From Protostelium mycophagum (lineage: Eukaryota; Evosea; Variosea; Protosteliida; Protosteliaceae): 23,147 bases of DNA. The stretch is taken from assembly GCA_002081555.1 (NCBI GenBank), contig KV921052.1, forward strand, positions 1 through 23,147, written 5' to 3'. The notes beneath the pieces were generated by a model. That model had not been told where the DNA came from and did no database searches. It saw only the letters and a list, made by a program, of their open reading frames with translations. How positions within the stretch are numbered: the first letter of the stretch is position 1; each line of letters opens with the position of its first letter. The position numbers were made by a program, and so were the translations under genes. Positions 1 to 9,300 of the stretch are shown here, piece by piece.

Positions 1-40
1 CATGTTAGGGGTATCTGCTGCATGTTAGGGGTATCTGCTG
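1..40. repeat. 20-bp tandem duplication at window edge
   Basis: Positions 1-20 and 21-40 are identical (catgttaggggtatctgctg). It lies at the very edge, where the uricase reading stops matching the family. It may be a real tandem duplication or an assembly-end artefact. Confidence 0.9.
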
Positions 41-835
41 TCTTGGCTTTTCGTGGAAAAGCAGGACTTGAATGATTCGATGAAAATGTGATAATTTGTC
101 ACCAGGAAGGGTTGTGTATTCGTCTCTGATGAATCCTTCAAAGCCAGATTGAGTGGTCTTCATGATCTCTAGATCTCTGAAGCCAGAGAAGAGTGAAGGT
201 GTGCCGTTACGAGGCATGCGGAGCTTCACAATGCGGATACCGCCGCTTCCTGTTGCTGTTAAGACGATGATAAATTGTACACAACACATTGGGATCATAA
301 AATGAACCTTTCTGGAAAGAGTGAGGATGTTCCTTGCCCGCCACCTGGATTCTGTCCCAAGGGTGCTCTTCTACCTTCAGATTGACAGCTATTATGATCA
401 GAAATGTGGTTAGTTGTATAAAGATGTACCTGAGATATGTTTATGTCTGGACAGAAAATCATTGGCTACTTGCAAACACCATTGCTTTAAATTCATCAAA
501 TTGAGCCCGATAGAGGAACGATGATGCTTACCTCTAAGGGTTCAATTGGATGAAGTTTGGCGAGGGCGAAGAGGGTGTTTTTCTGTGTGTCGGTCGCAAC
601 GATGGTAGAGTTGTCACCATTTGTGTAACTGATCTCGAAAGCACCTTCTAAGAGAACACGAGCACGTACTTCCTGAGATCGTCATGATGATGCCGGAAAT
701 ATGGTTCCATACCTTCACTTCATGCTTTACGCCCTCACGATACACGCGTAAGAATTTAACGTTGGCCTTGCCGTATCTTTGCTTGGTGAGCTCGAAGCCC
801 TGGTTTTTCGTGTCTTTGCTCATGTTTGAATCCAT
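1..835 (-). CDS. UOX: Urate oxidase (uricase), 5' part, cut by window edge
   Basis: Oxidises urate to 5-hydroxyisourate in purine breakdown, usually in peroxisomes. Proposed exons on the minus strand are 713..835, 532..672, 430..484, 308..388, 103..255 and <1..66, and their phases agree. Seen in the protein: an N-terminal RYGKANVKFLRVYREG, then GDNSTIVATDTQKNTLF, VEEHPWDRI and SGFEGFIRDEYTTLP, all hallmark uricase segments. The two active-site regions of the first half (T in VATDTQKN, and F in SGFEGFIRDEYT) are present. Introns are 36-52 nt. I chose the ATG at 835 because family similarity starts just after it; the frame stays open upstream to 955, and a 29-nt GT..AG stretch lies just 5' of the ATG. 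After DEYTTLP the frame is unclear and the rest of the protein lies outside the window, so the peroxisomal tail cannot be judged. Confidence 0.85.
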
Positions 836-985
836 TTTTCTGCAGCACAACTTGTGTTGTAGAATTACAGACTCAAAAAACAGTCCATTCTCTGCCTTCC
901 AAAAATTTCTGTTGGGGAAGTTTTCATTCTTTTCACCGCACATAGAGGACGACATATTCTACTTTCCAGCAGACAACAGCCCACC

Positions 986-1254
986 GTGCTGACTTTGAGA
1001 CGTCTGGCAGTGGTCGCGGAACTTGAAAATTTGAGGACAAAGATCAGCGCACAGCATGGATGGATACAACAGAATCACTCTAGAAATGATTGCGTTGATG
1101 TGGTGAATAGAAGTGCATCTAAATCTACCCGGAATTGTCTGCGACTTGATGAAACAAAACAAGTGCGAAACTATTTAATTAGGAGGATTGCACTCCACCA
1201 CTCTTTGAGGATGAGGAGGCTCCAGTAGAGGAGGCCTTTGATGATATAAATTGA
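986..1254 (+). CDS. Coding-like stretch, unidentified, acidic C-terminus
   Basis: I do not recognise this. Two phase-compatible exons, 986..1102 and 1183..1254, joined across an 80-nt GT-AG gap, read a helical segment (LAVVAELENLRTKIS) followed by an acidic tail (PLFEDEEAPVEEAFDDIN) and a stop. No ATG exists in this frame between about 836 and 986, so a start would have to lie upstream, opposite the uricase 5' end, or the stretch is not a gene. It would end about 90 bp from a convergent minus-strand gene. Low confidence: composition and a closed frame are the only support. Confidence 0.3.
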
Positions 1255-1343
1255 TATTCTTATCCGAATCTGTGCTTCCAATGCAGGTAACTGTCACCTG
1301 TCAGATGCGGATTGTCTGCACGTAGTTAAGAGGGTCCAGCATA

Positions 1344-1941
1344 TCAAGTGCCACAGTGTCTCGATAACATCTCGTAATATGCCACGGCTTTCAAGAGTGA
1401 GATGACCTCGGTGTCAGTTGCCATACTTTTGTACACGTGCCGTGCCACCCAGCGTCCAAGAGTCCAAACACTGAATGAGCTTTCTGAGCTCTGCCTTTGT
1501 ATCTACAGCTTGGCCCTAAATTGACCATGAACGTTGTACAGCCTTCTGTGAATATTGTGTATGCAGGAAACGTGCCATTGCGGCAATTTGCTCATAACAA
1601 TTTACTCGAAGGGAAGAGTGGCCAGTCACGCCCAAAGGGTGTTCTGTCCTGGGCGGCTGTGAGCAAGCTGTTGCACAAAGCACAGGACAAGATCTGACGG
1701 TAGCTTAACGCGAAGAATCATTCCCGTATTTTCGAAGTGAAACCTCGAGAATTCCTCAGATTCCCGACAACGATGATGATGTTCCCCAAACAGATTGACA
1801 CCGATCTCATCATCACCTTCTGTGCTTCTGATGGGCAGAGTTGTGCCACATATCACACAATCTCTGGTGAGTGTGATTCGCCGAAAGATGTCGAGTGCAA
1901 TGCATGGGTCATGGAAAAGACGTAAATGCACGTCATCACAT
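1344..1941 (-). CDS. Unidentified multi-exon gene, N-terminus unresolved
   Basis: I do not recognise the family. Minus-strand exons 1710..~1941, 1540..1656 and 1344..1502 join in one frame through GT-AG introns of 53 nt (1657..1709) and 37 nt (1503..1539) and end at TGA 1344-1346. The protein has a CxxC pair (CVICGTTLPI), a charged stretch with a GEHHHRC cluster, then LRVNCYEQIAAMARFLHTQY and a C-terminal segment ending MLSRHCGT. No ATG opens the first exon; its 5' edge coincides with a CACGTTGTAG acceptor carrying the dispersed TCTACAAC motif, so an upstream exon is likely. It would be divergent from the PARP-finger gene at 2005. Open frame, phase agreement and coding-like composition support it, but the start is unknown. 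Confidence 0.42.
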
Positions 1942-2004
1942 CTACAACGTGATTAGCAATCTCCGAATTCGGAAACGGTCAAGTCAGATCAGAACAAACA
2001 TCAG

Positions 2005-3184
2005 ATGAGTCTCTTGGTTGAATACTACAAAGACAACAGAGCGAAGGTGAGACGATTGAACACCGAAAGATAACAGACGGCTGACACCTCTCAGTGCAAG
2101 CGCTGTCAGGGAAAAATTTGGAGACAAGAAATTCGTGTTGTGAAGAAGGAAGGCAAAGCGCGGACGACACAATTTCATTTGTTGTGTTTCTTCAAGAACG
2201 TAAGCAACCGAGTCGCCGCTTCATCTCTTCTGATCATGATCTCAGAAGGGAAAGACGGACTTGAGCACGCTGTCCGGCCTTGAATCCCTGGACAACAGAG
2301 ACCTCGAGAGGTTAAAGAAGTGGGCTAGTATAGATGGTGAGGTTGATCGCCAAATTTCGGTGTCACACACCACTGCGACAGAATCTGGATGACACTCTTA
2401 TTTATACACAGACTATTGCCCTTCTGAGTATGATGACAACAACGACAAAGAGACTCGTGATGACTACAGTGAGGAAGAGCTGCAAGAATTCAAGTTTCTC
2501 GTGAAATTCATCGAGGCGCACTACACGAAGAAACAGATGGTAGACATGATGAGGTGAGTTGCATATTCAACGTGATTCTGAGCAGTGATATCATCTAATC
2601 TTTTTCAAGCGAAAACGCTCTTCTCACAAGAACTGACGGGGACTATTCCCTGTCACAATTTATAGCAGATGCAACGTTGCGTGGATACCTTCCTCAGTGC
2701 CCAAAATGCTGCAATGCATGGTTCCCTCATCGTGAATACAACGATTGGCCACTACCAGCAGATCAGTTCCTGTATACGTGCAGTTCAGATTGCAAGTTTC
2801 AAACTTCTCGTCCTTTCAAGCGAAATCACTGGAACAGAACGATGACTTGGGACGAAAAGATGGCCAAGTGGATGCAAGATCCTGGTAGCTTCACTCTGCT
2901 CAGTGTTGAGGTACTGACATCAAACAGCGAAAAAGCAAGAGAAGAGACCGAGACCAGAAGATGAGCAAGAACACGAAACGAAGAGGATAAAGCAAGAATT
3001 AAAACAAGGAACAAAAGAGCAACAGAAGGAAGATCAGAAGCAGGATCAGAAAGAGGATCAGAGGCAGGATCAGAAGGACGATCAGAAAGAGGAACCAAAA
3101 CAACAGGAAGAGCAGACAGCAATTGTGGTGAACAGTATGTACATACCAGATGAGTCTGACACCTCAGGTCAAGGAGGAAGATAA
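2005..3184 (+). CDS. PARP-type zinc finger + PADR1 protein without catalytic domain
   Basis: Probable nuclear DNA-break-binding protein. Exons 2005..2046, 2095..2199, 2246..2336, 2412..2553, 2610..2884 and 2928..3184 give 303 residues with all phases closed. Residues ~3-50 match a PARP zinc finger: VEYYKDNRAKCKRCQGKI (CxxC) and, across the linker, FHLLCFF (HxxC), followed by the family's leucine/aspartate linker. Residues ~95-200 resemble PADR1/zinc finger 3 of PARP-1: helical EELQEFKFLVKFIEAHYTKKQ, then LRGYLPQCPKCCNAWF and YTCSSDC as zinc ligands. The tail is basic then Gln/Asp/Lys-rich, with repeated DQK units, and includes the likely nuclear signal KRPRPEDEQEHETKR. There is no WGR, BRCT or ADP-ribosyltransferase domain before the stop, and an AATAAA lies 34 nt downstream, so truncation by the window is excluded. 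Family match is confident; function is inferred. Confidence 0.75.
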
Positions 3185-3386
3185 AGAAGGCAGGGAGCAA
3201 AACAAAGATAGCAACGGAATAAAACCAGAGTGTGAAGCAACCGGGGACCAACTTTGCCAGAAGAATCACACTACCGCTGATCAACAAACATGTCATACAT
3301 AAACCATCTGTCATTGTCCCCATCATGATTCACATGTGATTGACCAACATCGTTATCCTTATGCACAGAAACTCACAAATTTATTT
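3185..3386. other. Short convergent 3' region between PARP-finger and ARM genes
   Basis: About 200 bp separate the stop at 3184 (+) from the stop at 3387 (-). An AATAAA for the plus-strand gene is at 3218-3223. I see no gene here. Confidence 0.6.
3380..3385 (-). terminator. AATAAA poly(A) signal one base after the ARM stop codon
   Basis: Read on the minus strand, TGA (3387-3389) is followed by one base and then AATAAA. The same stop-adjacent arrangement occurs at MetE and TyrRS. Confidence 0.6.
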
Positions 3387-6300
3387 TCAACCCAAGACCA
3401 TCTTGAGTCTTCTGGCTGTTCCGGAGATGAATCCGTTCTTGGACTGCAGCACTCTTGTCATCGTCTCTGGAGCGATGTACCTCCTCACGATCCCTCTCAA
3501 CTCATCGAAAGAGACGATCGCGATGAGCACGAGGAGTGATTGAGCCATCGCGGTGTCATCCTCTGCAGAAGAGGCCAGAATCTTCAGCAAGGGCACGATT
3601 CCACCTGGAAGAGATAAACACAATTTCCTTCTAAAACAATTGCCAGAACGTGTTGACTTACCCTTATCTGCAAGATGGAAGCAAATGCGCTGCGGAGATA
3701 CCAACATGATAGCGTGAAGCACCGTCGCTGCGGCTCCGTGCGCCTCTGTCATGTCTGAATCCAATATTCTCACCAGGTGCGGTATCAAGTCACGTGACAA
3801 CAATCTGTCTCGGTTCTCCTCTGTACAAAATGAATTCCTTCATCTACAACGATGTAGATCGTACCGCTGAGGAGTAATAATTCGATGATCCAGGCTGCGT
3901 CTGAAACGGTTTGACCACTCTTGCTTTCTGCCATCACTTTCACGAGCTGTTCTAAGCATTGGTCCGCCAAGATCTTTCTGCTGTTCTCTGCGAAATTTCA
4001 GCGAGATTTCCAAGAAAACTCCCCTCACCGCTGGTGGCGAGTTGTCTCGCGCCCCTGAGCGCTGGGCGCGAAGTCCCTTCTTCTTTCGATGTGAAATGCT
4101 TTCCGAGGGCGGAGATGATGCCGGCTTCCTGCAGTTCACGCTTACATTCGTCCTCTAAAAGAAGGTTCGAGACCACCATCAAGGCTGATTGTCTGTCTGA
4201 TGACGACAACACGACCTGAGCATTTTAGTTTGGCTTGAAAATCGAAGGAATTTTCTCACGTGAGAGTCCACGAGGTCTGGCGAGATGAGCTCCATCAGAA
4301 TAGGCGCCAAACCACATCGTAATAAGTCCTGAAAAAATGAGTTTCCCGCCAAAAAACGAATTCAAATTTCGAACCTGGCGGATTCGCTTGCCGTTGGTGG
4401 TCATGTTGACCAGCGTATTGAGCACAGTTGAACGGATGTCAACAGTTGAACTGTTGTTTGGAGTAAGTCCCGTTGCATGAGTCTCTGGCGCCTATAGATT
4501 CATCAGTAAAATGTTCATTTGCCTTTTGAGAGATTTGTACAGATATTTCATGCGAAATTTCAAGGAGATCTCACGGTTTGCTCTGGAATGTCGCCGAGTA
4601 AATCCGTGGGGATCAATGCGGCAGGTGGTTGCACTTCGACTTGGTTCCCGGGATTCTTGAGCAGATTCACCAACTGTGGAAGTCCTCCCAATGCCTCTAT
4701 CTTCTGGCAGAATATCTCGTTAGAGGACAACATGCCGACCACAAAGATTGTGTTCTTCTGAATGATGCTATTTTTAGAATCTAGCAGGGCGATAAAAGGT
4801 TCTAAGCCCCCTTCAGATGTCAAAATGGCGTCGCGGCAAGCTTCTGAGCATCTGGCGAGATTTCCGATGGTCAGGGAAGAGATCTCTCGGATCTGGGCGG
4901 TATTAGACTCGAATACAACGGCTCAAATAATCATGCCTGCTCATTGGGGTGAGAGAGGAGGGTGACTAAGGCCAAGTAACCACCACAAGAGACGACTTTT
5001 CCTCCGGCATCTTCTGACGTCGACAACTGTACACTTCAGAATTTCCCCGAAATTTCAACGAAATTTCGCACCTGAGACACGAGTTTGATCGCGGTCAAGA
5101 GTAGATTCTCGTTATTAGAGAACAATAATTCGACGAGTGCCTCAACACTGCCAGATTCGATCAACCCTTTGCCTTCTGACGTTCCACTCTGGAAGGTCAA
5201 GTTTTCCAGTGTTTTCAAGACGTCATGTTGTACATTGGGGTCGGGCGATGACAGCAGAGGTACGAGTGACTAGGAGTTTTCAGTGAGATCTGAGAAGATC
5301 TAACAGATGGAGAATGTACCTTGGAAGATCTCTCGATCTCGGAGCGGTTGTCCGGGTCGTGTGACATCTCGCAGATTATTCCGACGATATTTCTCTTCAC
5401 AGTCGCATCTTTTGTTGTCTGCAACAGGTCGTTGAATAGTCTTGTGGCACCTGTCAATGTCAATTTGACATATTTGACATGTACGCAGTTTTACCTAACT
5501 CGCGCAGCTGTCTCTGCGACTGGGGTTGTCTCTTAATCAAAGAAAGTATCTGATAAGATGCACCTGTCAGTACGTGTCAAAATTATGATTGACATTTGAC
5601 ATCTTGGTGTCACCTGACTGTGCCACCTCCACAAAAGGAGAAGCTAATAATGTCAAAAGAGCGGGGAATCCACCCAAACCCACAATACTTTCCCAGCATC
5701 CCGGGTTAGCTCCGCACATGTTGGTCAGAATAAAAGTGACTTGTGACTGAACATCCTGATCGGGTGTCGACAACATGTCTATAAGTACAGAGAGGCCCTG
5801 GGAATCCTCAGACCTGACGACGCTTGACAGGTTGGGGTCGGCAGCGAGTAGAGACAACGCCCAAAGTGACGAATCTCTCAGCGGTCCCGACCGTTTGGGC
5901 CTGCATTTTTCAGACAAAATTCACTGAAAACTCGATGATAATTCACCCGTTATTGACTCGTTGTAGAACGAGAAGTATGGCCTCCACTGCACCTGAAGAC
6001 ACGAAAATCCCCCTGGCGGAAGGGTTGCGCGATAGATTTCCAATTGCCAAAATTGCCGAATCTACAATAGAGTCATCTGAAGATGCAGCCAGTGACACCA
6101 ACGCGAACCCTACGAAATTTCAGTACTATTTCCCCGAAATTTCACTGAAATCTCACCTCCACCGCGTTGCATGATTTCGTCGGCGAGGGATTCGTCGCGG
6201 GCGAAATTTCCGACAATCATCGTCGCATTCTTTTGCAACTGGTCGATATCGGAGAATAAAAGTTCCACGAAAACTCCGATGCCGCCAGCCTCCATCAGAA

Positions 6301-9300
6301 TCCTGCGGGCGCGGTCTTCGCCTGAAAAAGCAGCCAACACCTCGCTTATCCTCACCTAATCCGTCAGTTGTTACATTCAAGAATATCGATGGTCGAAACG
6401 ATGTCGACCCTCAATCTACAACGCGATACAAGAGTCGGTGAAGGATCGAATATTTGTGCCCTCTAGCGTATTTGTATCTTGTTGAAATATAAATTCGATA
6501 AGGAGCTCACCCTGGCCTCGTTGTTTTTCAGTGAAGTGCACAAATTAATCAATTTTGGAAGTGAACCGTTATTCAAGATGGTCTCTCTGTTCAAATAGCT
6601 TCTCGCCGCCTGCTTCAGTGCGTAAGATGCCTGACTGTACATGTCGAGAACGGCCGAAGGGGTTGTGAGGGTGTCTACAATGGTGGGGATGAGTCCCATC
6701 TCCGTGGGGATGTCACGTGTCGGGTCGTCTACGACGGGGGAAGCGCAGATGTGCCCGACAAGACGTAATGCGGATCTCTTCACTTGGTCTGTCTTGCTGT
6801 CGAGCCAAGTGGAAAGATGAGGCTGATATTCGTTCAGTCACTCGTTGTAGATCCCGTTGTAGACATCCAAATTACAAAGTGAAAAATTCTGGTACCTTGG
6901 TGGCTGCAGCAACGTCTTGTCTGTAGGTGACAGAAGTGGCCATTGTGCCGAGCAATTGGACAGAGGCACCCATAATATCAGGTGTGGTAGTATTGGCCAG
7001 CCTAACCAATTGCGAGACCATGTCTGGCGCGAAGGAGGAGATCAATTTCACCACCTTTTTTGCGTGAATAAACGTGCGAATCTGCGGTAGCTTAACGTAC
7101 CTCTTCGGATGCGGACGCGACGCAATTCAAACAGTACAGAGATTGCAAAGTCACCTCAGGTTGTCCACTAAGAGATTTCAGTGAAAGTTCACGTACATCC
7201 GCCCATCATTATGACCTCGACATTTCATTGAAAACTCACCCAGAAAGCATGAAATCGTTTAACACGACGAGCCCGCCCATCTCTACAAGCGACAACGCGT
7301 TCTCATCATTCCCGTCAACCAACTTGGTCAGCGTCGCCAACCCCAACAATAAATTATCCGTGGGAGGTGTAGATACCACTGACATGAGAGCGGAGATACC
7401 TCCGGACTTTCGGAGTTGGTCTTTGGACTGGCGGTCGGAGATGAGCTGGAAGAGGATGTTCATGATCTTGGACTGATTGGACTTCATGTTGGGAGATGTC
7501 ACGAGTTTCACGAGGGTTTTCAGTCCTTCAATTGTCAGAATGATTCATCTACAACGAGTCCAAAGGCCCAAATTTTTTTGCGGGGAGATATAATTTTTAA
7601 AAAAGTACTTCACACATTTTAAAATATTGAAAATTAAGATAATAATCACCTTGGTTTAAAAGTATTTGATTCACTGTGCTTCCGAGCTCGCCATATTTAG
7701 AGCAATTCACAAAGATATTCAGTATGAAATCGACCACTTGATGCTGGAAATCGGTTGTAGACGTGGCAGGTGTGCTGCTGATTGACTGCATGATCTCCAG
7801 TAATGTGGTGATCGATCCTGCGTAACTTAGCGATCTACAACGAGCGTCTTTCTATCAATATCAATTGGTAGCGAAAATTGCAACTTGCGCAATAAATACC
7901 AAAAAACACCAATATCAACATCTACAACGAGACAACCCCTCACCCGTCGCGTAAGCGATGGACTTGGCCGGGGCTTCCTTCCCACTGAGCGCGGAAAGAC
8001 TTGACAGTACCGATAGCAATATCTGTGGTGACGTGTGCACAGGTGATTGGTGGTTAGAGAGCAGAGAGACCAGTGCTGACACCCCGCCAGTGTCGTCGAT
8101 TGCGTGCAAGTAGGATTCGGTCTTGCAGACTTCTTCGATGATGAGCGAAGTCTCTTCGAGGACCTATTGAGATATCACCACGACATTGCAGATATTTTAC
8201 GGTCAATTTGGTGAAATTTCAGTGAAATTTCAGAGGTTATGCAGCTGCGCTGCAGAGATTGTTCACAATGATCTGAACTCTACAAACATTAACGTCCTAT
8301 TTTATCCGACAGCAAAGCTGCGTTTCTTCTGCTTCCAACACATCAAAAATTAATTCCGGCTGACGGGTGTTATATAGAAAAAAAATGCAGTTTTAATGCA
8401 CAAGAGACAAAGAATAAATACTATCTTGATTAAATTTTGAGAAGAAAATAAATTAAATGAGGACCTACTTTGACGTTACGTGTGGGAAGGAGGATCAAAA
8501 GTGTGACCAAGCCGTTATCCGCCACAATCCTCTTGTTTGCCTCGTTGTTTATGATCAGATGCCTTACGGCCGCTGTAGTTGCCTCTAACAGGGTCTCATT
8601 GTCTGAAGACCCCATGCACTCGATCAAGAGGCGTAAAGCGCCGGTATTTCTGATGTCGTCTTTGTAGTTGGTGATGGGGACCTCCGAAAACTCAGGGAAA
8701 GATGGACGAAAATTCTCGAAGAGAAATTTTACAGATCCAGCAGATTCATTGAAATAAAAATAAATTTTCTAATAAAATGAGAAGGAAGGTCTAAGCTTTG
8801 CCGTCAACACCAAAAGATAAAACATCTTAGATAACAAAAACACTCACCTCGACGGCAGGTGCCGCGGCAGCATTTGCTGGAGCGTTTGCGTTATTTGCGG
8901 CGTTTTTGTTCGGCTCCACCACGGTCCTGGGAAGGTCCGCAACTCGGCCCAGATGGCCCAGAATCTTTGCGATTTCTATTCTGGATTCGACCGTTGTAGA
9001 TGATTGAAGTAGAGCGGTGAGGGAGGCGGGGGCATTCTGCTTCGCGATGACCTCGCACACCTGAAATTTCGGTGAATTTTCGAGGAGAGTTATGGGTTTT
9101 GTACAAAAAAATTTGACGAACCTGGTTGTTTTCTGCAGACTTCGACAAGATCTTGAGAAGTTGCAAGACTGTGGATGCCTTCACTTTCGCGACATTTGGC
9201 GCAGTCAAGAGAGCAATTATGGGTGGTACTGCTCCCGTGTCTACGATATCCTCTTTGATTGCGGTTCGGGTTTCTGATGGGTCCATGATGGCATGTCTCA

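Noticed and set aside
684-992. Plus-strand open frame opposite the uricase 5' end
   Set aside because: It lies over confident uricase exons and has no domain-like features.
5028-5072. 11-bp units as a heat-shock element (nGAAnnTTCnnGAAn)
   Set aside because: The gap between TTC and the next GAA is three bases, not two, so the array is out of register with a heat-shock element.
6356-6510. Alternative exon inside this 155-nt intron (reading NVTTDGL into GEDRARRIL)
   Set aside because: It looks armadillo-like, but its phase does not match the upstream exon; skipping the whole 155 nt gives NNEAR joined to VRISEVLAAFSG with a matching phase.
1698-7097. 13-bp match CGGTAGCTTAACG between introns at 1698-1710 and 7085-7097
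   Set aside because: A few 13-bp matches are expected by chance in a 23-kb window; the flanks do not align.
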